Source: Sarcocystis neurona | Lineage: Eukaryota > Apicomplexa > Conoidasida > Eucoccidiorida > Sarcocystidae | Assembly (NCBI GenBank): GCA_000727475.1 | Contig: KL647300.1 | Coordinates: forward strand, 1,172,833 to 1,236,832 | DNA: 64,000 bases | Direction of reading: 5' to 3' | Shown here: in pieces, positions 23,480 to 33,514 of the stretch | Numbering within the stretch: position 1 is the first letter of the stretch | Layout: the number at the start of each line of letters is the position of its first letter | The notes under the pieces: model-generated | Database searches by the model: none | Seen by the model: only the letters and a program-made list of their open reading frames with translations | What the model was told of the DNA's origin: nothing | Position numbers and translations under genes: made by a program

Positions 23480-24260
23480 GGCGGCAGTCAAGTAACTACA
23501 AGTGCCGTTCAATAAGCTATGAGCCAAACGCACTAAGATAAACGCAAAAATAATGGAGGCAGTTGTAGAATTTAGCAATCTCAACTCGCCTCCACCAGCT
23601 ACTTCCCTCACAATACGCTGCACACAGGAAAACGACAATAAAGCGTCTGACTTTTGGACAGCTGAGATGACACCACTACCGATTTGCGTCACAGACGTCG
23701 TTATTAGTAGAAACTCAACGAACCTACGAAAAATCGATATTTATAGCACATCGGCAGTAGGCCAAATGCGCTAACACAAAACTCGTGATTAACTGCTTTT
23801 CCATCAAGGCATATACGCGGTATCTGGCGCTTCTGTTCCCCACAGCTAGAGAAGGTCGTAGTCATACTAAGGCAAATGAATGTGGTGAGATTCAACGTAG
23901 ACTGCACAATGAAACAGTGTGCTCCGGCGCTAATAAACGTTTTCAACATATCTTTTACCTGACCCTCCAGGGGACGTGCCAAACAATGCATACGTACAGC
24001 TTAGCCGTATGTCTGCATTAGTAGCAGGTAGGCGAGAAGGTAGTGCAGCAAACCCTGATCCTCACATGATCTTTTTAAGATAACCGGACTACTGTCGTAG
24101 CACGCGACTGATAAATTTCTCCTAAACAATTGTATATTAGTGTATAAAAGTCAGTGAAACATGCAGTAGAAGGAGGCTCCGTTAGCAACATTACTGGAGA
24201 TCCGAGCAAAATACGTAGTCCTAGTACAAGCGCTACAGCAGTAAATATGACGTCCCAGAT
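23480..24260 (-). mobile_element. Decayed Ty3/gypsy-like reverse transcriptase relic
   Basis: On the minus strand, 23991-23704 contains RPLEGQVKDMLKTFISAG, a serine/threonine-rich STLNLTTF block and RICLDGKAVNHEF, then AFGLLP. This order matches the start of Ty3/gypsy reverse transcriptases: a proline-rich entry, a helix ending in a G-x-I block, SPY-SP, then R-C-D-Y-R-A-L-N and later PLP. The catalytic YxDD block was not found and the frame breaks by stops on both sides, so the copy is dead. The surrounding 23.0-24.9 kb lacks the TG/CA and TACGTA words of its neighbours, which fits an inserted element, but I could not find long terminal repeats. The match is by eye and partial. Confidence 0.4.
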
Positions 24261-24949
24261 GTACAAGCTATTTGGAGGCCCTCCTGCGGCAGATCCTACG
24301 ACGAGAATCGTTCCTTAGAAATCTGCGGAACCTAGTCGCGATTAACGCTTAAAACAACTAGGTCAATAATGCTCCATTCTACGGAATCCGTATTCCAAGT
24401 CATAAGACTACCACTTGTTGGAAGACACAAAGTCCAACACATATCAGAGCCACACTCAGAAATATTGTTCTGCGTTCGTAAAATAACACTTAGTGGAAAT
24501 AGGAATTCTAATACTGCTTCAATTTGTGGGAGCGCTACCCCCACATCACGGTGCATAGTAGCTAACCAAAGATCCAAATAACGCGGCCACCAAACATGTA
24601 AAGAAACGCGCGCAAAATTCCCACAGATCTCTACATTGCTTGAAAACGCTGACACCTTTCCTCTTTCATTAATGTAGTCGAATCGGCGGGTCGACTGTAT
24701 ATAGATCCGAAATGCGAGGAAGGACTGAGAGAGTCGGAGTAATGCAGATGTTGTACATATGATCGAGTGTTGAGGTTGCTACTGGAGCCCTGCTCGATGC
24801 ATGTAGTTTCATTTTCATCGCACGCTAAGGCAGAAGTGACCGTCACGCTGAGAACTCCGTAGCGGAATACTGCGAGACGACACAACTAACAGAGAGTCGA
24901 TGTTCAGTCCACGTCGAGACCTACAGTCCAGAACGCAGGCCAAATAACT

Positions 24950-26934
24950 TGTATACCTGTGCCACCACATTTGCCTCGTCGTGTGACTGCTGTCTTTGTG
25001 TATTTAAGAAGAACAAAAACTGAGAGAGCGCGACACGTGGACGTACACGGATATGCCGCACACTGTGAATCCGCTAGCGCCAGCGTCTGCCCTCATAAAT
25101 TCCTTTTTTGCAAGTCATGTACTGCAGAACAGCGTGGGCAAAGTCGTTCGCGCAGGGACTCAGAGTTAACGGAAACTCACCGCTGTCGATACACGAGTGT
25201 AGCATCGTAGTGATAGGTGTAAGTGTCTGTACCTCGCGACGATTTTATGTGCCACAAGAACGCAGCAGTCTACTTTGGGTCCGCAGTGCAGGTCTTCAAA
25301 CAGTTGTGCTTTGAAAGTCAGAAGCCTGTCGTATACACTTGCTCCGGACTCGGCACCTGAAAAGCTGCAGCAAGTTTAAAACACGTCTCGAGTAGGGTGC
25401 AGTGGAAGGTCAGGGAATTTGCGAAAACGTACCGCACTAGTAGTGCGTGAAAAAAACTTCTGACCGCTCACGTAGTCGCGAACAAACACCGAATGAGGCT
25501 GCCTGAGTAGCACTCTCCAGAGTGTGCCATCGTCGTTGAATGTCAGAAGCCCCTGAGAATACCTCCCCTGAGAAGAAACACGTGCTTCCTGAAGCAGGTG
25601 CTTGGAAACTTTCTAATAGTCACCTGGTGCGGGGCAAATCGCGCAGCGCATTCCCACCTTGGCGAGTGAGGTCACGTATGAAATAAGGGAACGCTTTCGA
25701 CGATGACGTAACAAAGTCTGGTAAACGAAACGGATGCCGGACAACTCTTTGGTACACAAAAACCTTCTTGACAACGTGTCAGGGGTGATCCTCACAGATA
25801 AGACACCACACAGAGAGACACAAATATACCCATAGACGAACAAATATAAATATATATATATATATGTATATGGAGCGTCGGGATGTGTGCCTGTACGGGT
25901 GTGTCCAGTCGCTTGAAAACGAGGAGAGTGAGGTGTCTACAGAATCTTTGGTGTCCCCGCCAGGGTCTCACATTTCGGGACAGGTAGGATAGACGACACC
26001 ATTTGGGCAACGATGACTTGAGGGAAAAGAGTGCCTCTGCGGTGTCACGTGGAAGTGAGAGGCACACGTCTACTTGAGTCACCCAGGCGAGTATAGACAC
26101 GTGCTTATAGCTTCAAGCTACGCACACCTGTGCGTATGTACATTGATACACGTATATATATATATATATGTATATATGCGTATTCATCTGCACGTTTGTG
26201 TCCACGATTGCCCACACCACATCCTTTCAATGAAAGGGAGGAACTCAAATGGGTTGTGCTATTCTTTTTGCTGAGTAGGAGGACGCAACTGTAAAGCAGT
26301 TAGCGCGACAGACTCCGCTCTGCAAAGGTATATTTACACCTCCCCGTGCGTGCCACCCCACAGCGAAGTACAAACATATGCGCACCTACGTATATCTGTG
26401 TATCCTGTACGTTCGTGCGGATCTTAAGCCAGGCCTCCCCTCTATAGTGTATCTTTTTCCGGTGTCTTCAAACAACAGCTTCCCTTTGTGCATGTCCTTC
26501 GACTTTTCACATGTATTTTTAGCAGAGCCTCACCGGTGGTGCATGTTGGCTTGGAAGTTGTTTACTAAGAAGGCTCGAACAAGTTCTGTGCGAGCTCTGC
26601 CTGCAGGAAGCAACTACAGGAATGTTACGCGAGACGCTTTGTATGCCTGTGTTTGAAGTCAGGCCTCCGTAAGAGACGTCGTCGTAGCACACTCTGCGGG
26701 TGTTTTCGGGGGTAAAAAACGTACTCTGTGCTCAACACCTCTTTTCCACATCGAAAAACTCACAAACATGCTTTTCGACGCTGTTGGTGTGGAGAATTAT
26801 CAGCAGGGGAACGAGACCTTACTCGACACCAGCGGTTCGAGAGTTTTGCCCTTTACAGTTTTACACATGCATGAATATGCGCATATATGTGTGTGCACCA
26901 CGGTTACGTGTACTCACACCTAGGTCTTCTCAAC
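24950..26934. other. Spacer, nothing supportable
   Basis: Short frames on both strands only, with TA microsatellites near 25848 and 26153. A plus-strand frame at 26521-26656 (AEPHRWCMLAWKLFTKKAR) looks protein-like but has no usable splice borders. Confidence 0.4.
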
Positions 26935-26983
26935 TTAGATATGCGCACACACACGCGAAAGCGTACCGAAGCCCAGTTCCTGA

Positions 26984-27186
26984 TCCCTCAGACGCAAGTC
27001 TTCTTCTATGTCGTAGACCTTTTTCCAGTGATTGAAAAACTGAAGGTGTATCTTGGGGTCCGAGATGAGACAAATTTCGTCATTTTCCTGCGCAATGGGA
27101 GTTTTACGAGACGGTGTATGATCAGCGAGGAAATGGCCCTCTGCGCGACAGGCAGAATCAGGAACACCTTGCGGATCTACTTCCTC
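26984..27186 (-). CDS. Candidate exon, strand uncertain
   Basis: On the minus strand a frame starting after GCACTTGCAGCTGCAG and ending at TTCG|GTACGC reads AKEEVDPQGVPDSACRAEG, IAQENDEICLISDPK and FFNHWKKVYDIEEDLRLRD. It is balanced in composition and looks like a soluble protein. The opposite strand is also open and protein-like (FFYVVDLFPVIEKLKVYLG, TNFVIFLRNGSFTRR) after the acceptor CTGATCCCTCAG, ending at a TAG near 27225. Antisense frames often mirror hydropathy, so at most one is real. The charge distribution favours the minus reading slightly. No family recognised. Confidence 0.35.
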
Positions 27187-27490
27187 CTTTGCCTGCAGCT
27201 GCAAGTGCCGCCAGAAGCGCCGTAGCATGGAGTCTCCGCAGCCACAAATGGCAACATCAACAACAGCCACATTAGGATCAACCATGCTACCCATAGCCCC
27301 TCCAGCAGCAGCCGCCAAAGTGATACCATTGGCAGCAAAGGTAACCAGAACACACGACGACAGCACCATCAACGAAGGCAGTCACAGCGACAGCCACGTG
27401 GGAACGTGGTACAAACGTAGTAGCAGCGGCTGGGAAAGCAGCACAAAATATGCGGAGACAAGAGAGTAGTGCGAGAGAGGATTTAATTGC

Positions 27491-28093
27491 NNNNNNNNNN
27501 NNNNNNNNNNNNNNNNNNNNNNNNNNNNNNNNNNNNNNNNNNNNNNNNNNNNNNNNNNNNNNNNNNNNNNNNNNNNNNNNNNNNNNNNNNNNNNNNNNNN
27601 NNNNNNNNNNNNNNNNNNNNNNNNNNNNNNNNNNNNNNNNNNNNNNNNNNNNNNNNNNNNNNNNNNNNNNNNNNNNNNNNNNNNNNNNNNNNNNNNNNNN
27701 NNNNNNNNNNNNNNNNNNNNNNNNNNNNNNNNNNNNNNNNNNNNNNNNNNNNNNNNNNNNNNNNNNNNNNNNNNNNNNNNNNNNNNNNNNNNNNNNNNNN
27801 NNNNNNNNNNNNNNNNNNNNNNNNNNNNNNNNNNNNNNNNNNNNNNNNNNNNNNNNNNNNNNNNNNNNNNNNNNNNNNNNNNNNNNNNNNNNNNNNNNNN
27901 NNNNNNNNNNNNNNNNNNNNNNNNNNNNNNNNNNNNNNNNNNNNNNNNNNNNNNNNNNNNNNNNNNNNNNNNNNNNNNNNNNNNNNNNNNNNNNNNNNNN
28001 NNNNNNNNNNNNNNNNNNNNNNNNNNNNNNNNNNNNNNNNNNNNNNNNNNNNNNNNNNNNNNNNNNNNNNNNNNNNNNNNNNNNNNNNNNNNN
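27491..28093. other. Assembly gap (603 N)
   Basis: Unbroken run of N. Open frames reported across it by any translation are meaningless. Confidence 1.
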
Positions 28094-29193
28094 GGTGCTT
28101 GGCCAGCTCCCACACAAAGGGATTAAGCGGACAAACGTACGCCAATACCAGCACATGCATTCTACAGCGTAGTAGATGAATAGTCACGGGCCGCATGACC
28201 GGGTGTATATGTACATATATACATATATGTATATATACACGTACACAGGTGGACGTATTTGTCGCACAGGTACGCATGCTTACAGATGAGCCTCAACGCC
28301 TCTCGAAGTCAGCGTGTACACGTATTCGAGATCTTATCCATGGTTGACAGACGCGCAGCACCCCACCTTCTGGAGCCCGGGGCAGCCACACACGGGCTGC
28401 AAAGACGTGGTTTCTCCCAGGTGGCAGAAATGCGCACTGGTTAATACACACACACACATGGGTGGTTCTGTATTTTGGATGCCAGCAAAGTCGCTTCGCG
28501 ACCGTTGGTCAACTTTGAAAATGCACGCAAGCATATACACCTCAACAAGTGTACACTCTACGACGATTAAATACGGCAGCGTATATCTAGGAATTCCGCT
28601 TTACTTGTAAAGTGTCATACACAATTTACTTGTAAAGTGTCATTCACAATCTTCAGTTACATCTGGTGTTGCACGCCTTTAAAAAGCACGCGATATGTAC
28701 GCAGCAGTGTCGCGCTGGCGAGAGATGCGTCAAGAAATTGTTGTCATTATGTCTTAGATCAAATTTGACTTCCAAGCATAGCGATAACAAGCAGGTGTAG
28801 GGATTAGTTGCTAGGCGTATTGGTGTCGGGTTTCCTTTGTAGAAGTGCGCGTGAACTGTCCTACGTGTGCCCTCATTCGTCTGTCCATCACACAGGTGGA
28901 TACAATTTGTACTACACCGTTTAACTAACGCAAAGATGTGTGGGTATTTTGTGAGTCGATGCCGGCGTATTTGTAGATATGTACACAAATACGTATGTAT
29001 ATACGCATATAGATACCCTTATCCAGGAGAAAAATTCGCGTTTAAAAGACCGTACAGACACTGTCACTGTGAACGGTTTCAGTGAATTTACGGTTTCATT
29101 TGTTTCCTTACACTTGTGCACGTTGCAAGCACGAAAGTTCACGCTTATCAGTGTTTATTCGCAGCAACGTCACATTCGTCAATTTGCAGCTGA

Positions 29194-29402
29194 CTAACCA
29201 GCTGCTGTCAGAGTGTCCTCTTTCTTTCTGTGTTCAGAAGCAGCGGCTTTGTCCGCGTATATCCCCAATTCCACGCCTTCCAGTAAAGCACTAAGGGCTT
29301 CTTTCGCCCTCCAGTAGGGAGAGCAATAAAAACGGATTAGCGCCTGCTTCTGCACCAACGGAGACAGGGCAACTCTGCCAGCTTCCCGCGCTTTCTCTAC
29401 AT
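29194..29402 (-). CDS. Terminal exon, unknown protein
   Basis: After the acceptor TTTTTCCCAACACGCAG the minus strand is open for 68 codons in phase 1, reading VEKAREAGRVALSPLVQKQ, then ALIRFYCSPYWRAKEALSAL and LEGVELGIYADKAAASEH, and stops with TAG after DTLTAAG. Charged and hydrophobic residues alternate as in amphipathic helices, suggesting a small helical domain, perhaps of a mitochondrial or ribosomal accessory protein, but I recognise no family. The exon at 29725-29802 on the same strand is probably from the same gene. It leaves in phase 0 whereas this one needs phase 1, so at least one exon between them is missing from my reading. Confidence 0.5.
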
Positions 29403-29724
29403 CTGCGTGTTGGGAAAAACAGAAAATTGAAGAAACTTTTGCACGCATCCGTACATATGCACATTGACACTGTGTTAGTGTGTGCACGAGATACACAGGC
29501 CCTTTCCCGTACGTTATCTATACAATGTGTATACAACAGCCCACGCGAGCAGAGAGAGAGAGTATAGCAACCCGCAGTTGTGCGGGCGTGAGGATTGCCG
29601 GGGCCATGCATGTGTAGACCTCTCCGGCGTTGCAAAGTGAGCAATGCAGCCGTATCTATTTGAATCGAGGAGGAGGAGAAAAACAATGTCAAACGAAAGC
29701 CTGCAACTGCACAACGTGACGTAC

Positions 29725-29802
29725 CCGGTTGCACACCAAAGCGACGTACAGAATGCGTCTATTCTGTTTCGTCTCACAGTCTACACCGTCTCGCAGAAAT
29801 AC
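29725..29802 (-). CDS. Internal exon, unknown protein
   Basis: A 78-base exon with acceptor CACCTCCACTTAG and donor CGG|GTACGTC reads VFLRDGVDCETKQNRR, then ILYVALVCNR, in the only open frame. An in-frame TAG directly before the acceptor supports the border. It enters and leaves in phase 0. Sequence is protein-like, with an apparent beta strand (RRILYVALV). A further exon upstream may end at 30053 (GAAG|GTAGGGG, reading DTEAVECLPGPDSETHLTVE) but its phase does not fit directly. Confidence 0.45.
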
Positions 29803-30530
29803 CTAAGTGGAGGTGCGGCAGTGACACACGTACTCCTTGCTGTGACTGTGTCTGTGTAAGCATTCCAGATAAACAGCGCTGTACAACAGGGGCGCTTGAC
29901 TGCATGGGGCTACGGACGTACACGTCTAAAGGTAGCGAGCTATTCTACCGAGCCCGCGTACCCCAGCTCTACCCATTACCGGCTTGTACGTCTATTTATT
30001 ATTTCCTGTGCGCCCCCATGCTCTCGTAATAAGTGTCCCCTACCTTCAACGGTAAGGTGCGTCTCACTATCCGGCCCTGGCAAGCATTCAACCGCCTCCG
30101 TGTCGCTGCAGGACGAGCAGAAGGCACGGAATGGAGAGTTAGTAGGAAAAAGGAGAGGCGGATAAACCGCAAAGGAGGAAGGAACACAAAATGAAGATGT
30201 TGCTTCAAAAGTGCTTCGACAGTGAAGCTGCCCAACAGCGCTGGCAAGGTTATGTACTGCGTCTTCTAGATTTTTTCTGCCCAGACGTACAAGCACGTTT
30301 TGTGTGTTTCTACCACGAACGCATTGACACATATGTGTGCGTTGGAACTTACGCACCCCCGTAGGCGTACAAGTCGGGGTGGCCGTATACAAGTATAAGC
30401 CCAGAGACGGATACGCGCAGGTGTAGACGCCTCCACTTGCAGATACACTCTCGTTCTCGCAGGTCAACGAAGACAGCTTTTGTGCGCACAGAACAGAAAA
30501 CACAGGGTCTACAGATGCACTCTCATCTAT

Positions 30531-30698
30531 CTACGTGCAGTTAGGGGTATCAGTCTACACGTAGGTTTGTCCTTCTCGTCTCCTACCTACGTGCAGCTAG
30601 GCGTATCAGTCTACACGTAGGATTCTCCTCCTCGTCTCCTATCTACGTGCAGTCAGGCGTATCAATCTACACGTAGACTTCTCCTTCTCGTCTCCTCC
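30531..30698. repeat. 56-bp minisatellite, three copies
   Basis: Copies start at 30531, 30587 and 30643, each with CTACGTGCAG, then AGGCGTATCAGTCTACACGTAG and a TTCTCCTTCTCGTCTCCT tail. Within every copy CTACGTG and CACGTAG are inverted, so each unit can fold into a hairpin. Copies differ by a few substitutions and the period is constant. It lies in spacer just before a hydrophobic plus-strand frame (30701-30867, LLASVGVGCQTVAPLLVSAF) ending at CAG|GTGCGT, which may or may not be coding. Confidence 0.9.
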
Positions 30699-31758
30699 CA
30701 ATGCTCGGAAGATCTACTGTCCGGTTGCCTTTGGTCATGGTTATTTCGCAGTACGCGCACTTGCGTGCCTTCGTACAGCAACTGGGCCTTCTAGCCTCCG
30801 TTGGAGTAGGATGTCAAACTGTCGCACCATTACTCGTGAGTGCGTTTCTCTACAGAGCCGCACAGGTGCGTAATTCGTCCGCTCAACTTCAACACATACG
30901 CGGCTGTACACTTGATGTGTCTTGTGAATCCATCCATGTGTCCACCTGTTCCGATACGCGTGTGCACATCCATACACGTAAATGTATATATATATATATA
31001 TATATATATGCTGGAAGCCTGCGATGACTAGCAAATTATCATTGGCCCTTAGAGCAGATGTACGAATTGTCGCCTGCCGTTTGACAAACGTTTTCTTCTG
31101 AGCCCTTGTGTGTTCCACTACCGGCGCATACTTTGTTTCAGTCGTGTCTATAGTCGTAACGCGAAGTCTCGTGACGCAAAATAATACACTATCGGTCCTA
31201 TGCGTTTCACGGTAGTGGACATTAAGGCACTGCAAACCATCTTTAAAGAGACGCTGAATTTTTCTCCCCTGCTTAGCGTAAGTGACGGCCTGAGAATCAC
31301 ACTTGCCACGGTCGTGGTTTTTCTGTCCTTCGGATTTCTGAAAAGACACAGTCTCAAGCTAGAAAACCAGATCTTTTGTGCATTGAGGGCAGTAAACAGT
31401 CACAGTGTAGTACCACACTCTGTGCCTTCCGGCTTAAGGAGTCGTCTTCGTACGTTGCTACGGCTTTGCACTCATTCAGGTACTGCCTCCCATGTTCAAT
31501 ACTTCTCCTTTCTGGATTATCATTATTTCACACATTTGAAGAGTGCATAGTGGTCACCTGTATACCGTACGTCTTTTCACGGCTCATCAGCCTTCAGCGT
31601 AGAAGAGAAATAACGTATTTCTCTGGCTGCAACAGCTAGTGGCGCCGAGCCTTAGCTGTGTTCACCAAGGCTTCATTGTGCAGCTGTGCTGTTGATGAGT
31701 CAGTCTTCTGAGTAACACAGTGTGAGTTTATTCGCCCTTCTTCCTTGACGACACCTAC

Positions 31759-31967
31759 CTCTCCTCTGGATAGTATAGAATAATTCTGTCTGGTGCGTGC
31801 TCGATTCGGTGCGCCTGCAGATACTTTTGCAGTTGTCGTCCAATAGCTGAGCCGACGATAGGGCCCAGCCACTTTTTCCACAAAGGCCGGAGAACAGTAA
31901 AGAAAGCCGCACATCCTAAAATTCTGTTGCACAGAGGCACAACGCGGCACACTTGCGAGCACTTACG
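31759..31967 (-). CDS. Two exons of an unknown protein
   Basis: The upstream exon ends at 31967 (CCCC|GTAAGTGC) reading SVDQLLLS in phase 2. The next, 31923-31759, starts after TGTGCAACAG and ends at GAGAG|GTAGGTG, also in phase 2. Joined they read PILGCAAFFTVLRPLWKKWL, GPIVGSAIGRQLQKYLQAHR and IEHAPDRIILYYPEE. The first part is a likely membrane segment followed by a basic amphipathic helix; the second is soluble. Both splice borders match consensus well and the reading phases agree. I do not recognise the family. The downstream exon was not found: in the required phase every candidate acceptor runs into a stop, although an out-of-phase tail (QLHNEALVNTAKARRH) is present at 31636-31707. Confidence 0.5.
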
Positions 31968-32739
31968 GGGATAAAAGTAGCTGATCCACGCTCACGCTAT
32001 TGAAACATACCCACCATACGCTTCATAGTTGTTTGCAGGTGCACAGGCAAAGATATACGCATGTTTCTACCTCCGCGTGAGATGCAAAGAATACAGCGTG
32101 AATGCCACCGACAACAGAAATCGACCTTTTTGGCGCGCAGGCCGCGTGAACCTAGCACCCTGTATTGATATACGAAGACGCATATATACCTATACGTACA
32201 CGCATATGTGTAGGCATGTACAAGTACACGGAACACATACGCGTACTTGTACAGATGCAGCGCTCCAGGTGTCCATCTACTTGTGCCAACAAATAGGGAT
32301 CCGCACGAGTCCGATATATAAATAAATATATACATGTATGTGACATAGAGACGGAAATTCCTGACAGATCTAGAATTTTGGGCGCGCATCTGTGTGTACG
32401 TAGGGAGGTGACAAGTGACAAATACAGGCGACAATACCCCTCCCGGTGGGTTCCAGTATGAAGAGGGACAAAGCGCGGGTTCTTCAAACACGGCCACGAA
32501 CAAATTGAGCACACGTGAAGGTGCACACAGAGAAGTACATACATATTAGTGTTCTCGTGCAGATCTTCTAGAACAAAGTGTGAAAATAGTTAGTGAAAGA
32601 TATACATGTATATATATAGATAGATATTTATACGGCTAGACGCAAAGCGACGCAGTTCTCAGTGTACGACACAAATACGCTTCATGCATCTATTTCGTCA
32701 CTATTCTCATAAGGAGGAAGGGAAGCACTCTAACGCGAT

Positions 32740-33127
32740 ATGCAACGGACGTTCAGTGACACTAGCGTGAACATTTGTGACGCACAAACTGACACAAACG
32801 AGTGTCCGCGCAATGTAGACGACATTGAAGGTTCCAACCTTTCAAGGTATGCATACGCACATCCACATATATATCTATACATATATACACATACACATAA
32901 TTTTTTCAGTATACACATCCATCGCATTCAAACGCCCAACCGACTTAAAGAGTCCCACGCATGTACACGTAAGTATATCTTCATGTGGATCTATCATGAG
33001 TAGATACATGTATACAACGTATTCGTACCTGCCAGTTACATGCACTCCTCGAACACTCTGGGACATTGCTGTAGCATGCCTTGAAAGTTATTTCAAAATT
33101 CTCCTAGTTTTCAAAGCAAAGTTCTGA
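32740..33127 (+). CDS. Small three-exon gene, 85 residues, unknown
   Basis: Exons 32740-32846, 32910-32968 and 33036-33127 have matching phases (2, then 1) and good borders: TCAAG|GTATGC, TAATTTTTTCAG|T, ACAC|GTAAGTAT and TACCTGCCAG|TT. The protein starts MQRTFSDTSVNICDAQTDTN, continues NRLKESHACT and ends TLWDIAVACLESYFKILLVF before KAKF and TGA. The first half is acidic and polar, the C-terminus a hydrophobic helix that could be a tail anchor. No family recognised. The ATG of the next gene is only 8 bases beyond the stop, so the two may be parts of one transcription unit. Confidence 0.45.
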
Positions 33128-33135
33128 TTCTATCC

Positions 33136-33514
33136 ATGGCGACGGAAACGGCCGATTATCCATACACAGCATTTTTGAGGCATAAGAGTGCATTTGCACA
33201 AAGGTATGTCATCTCCTGGGCGGTACATAGTGCAGCGCTGTCCCTACAGGATGCGTCGAAGGGCCAAGAGCACGAGCTACAATTTTCAAGTAGCTGCCCC
33301 GTGCATACAGAGCATGCGCCTCTGCGCTGTACCACCTTGTGGAGAACGTTTTGAATTTAGTCGCACAATTCTACTCATACTTGTTGACATAACGGTGTAC
33401 TTTACCAGTATGTGTACAGATATTCAAATGTCAATGTCTGCCCCCACATTGCAGAAAGCACAATTAAAACAACAGAATTCACTTTATGTGTACGCGGTGG
33501 GTATAGACATATAA
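33136..33514 (+). CDS. Small two-exon gene, 110 residues, unknown
   Basis: Exon 33136-33203 (MATETADYPYTAFLRHKSAF) ends at AAAG|GTATGTC in phase 2. Exon 33250-33514 starts after CTGTCCCTACAG in the fitting phase and stays open to a TAA. The second exon reads MRRRAKSTSYNFQVAAPCIQ, then LCAVPPCGERFEF, a hydrophobic stretch SRTILLILVDITVYFTS and a Gln-rich tail. One membrane helix is likely. The intron is 46 bases, short but with clear borders. No family recognised. Confidence 0.45.

Noticed and set aside
27287..28277. Long frames across the N gap
   Set aside because: They consist mostly of unknown residues from the assembly gap.
30741..31349. Minus-strand open frame of 202 codons
   Set aside because: It runs through the TA microsatellite (IYIYIYIY) and has no splice borders; the opposite strand is equally protein-like over 31200-31376.
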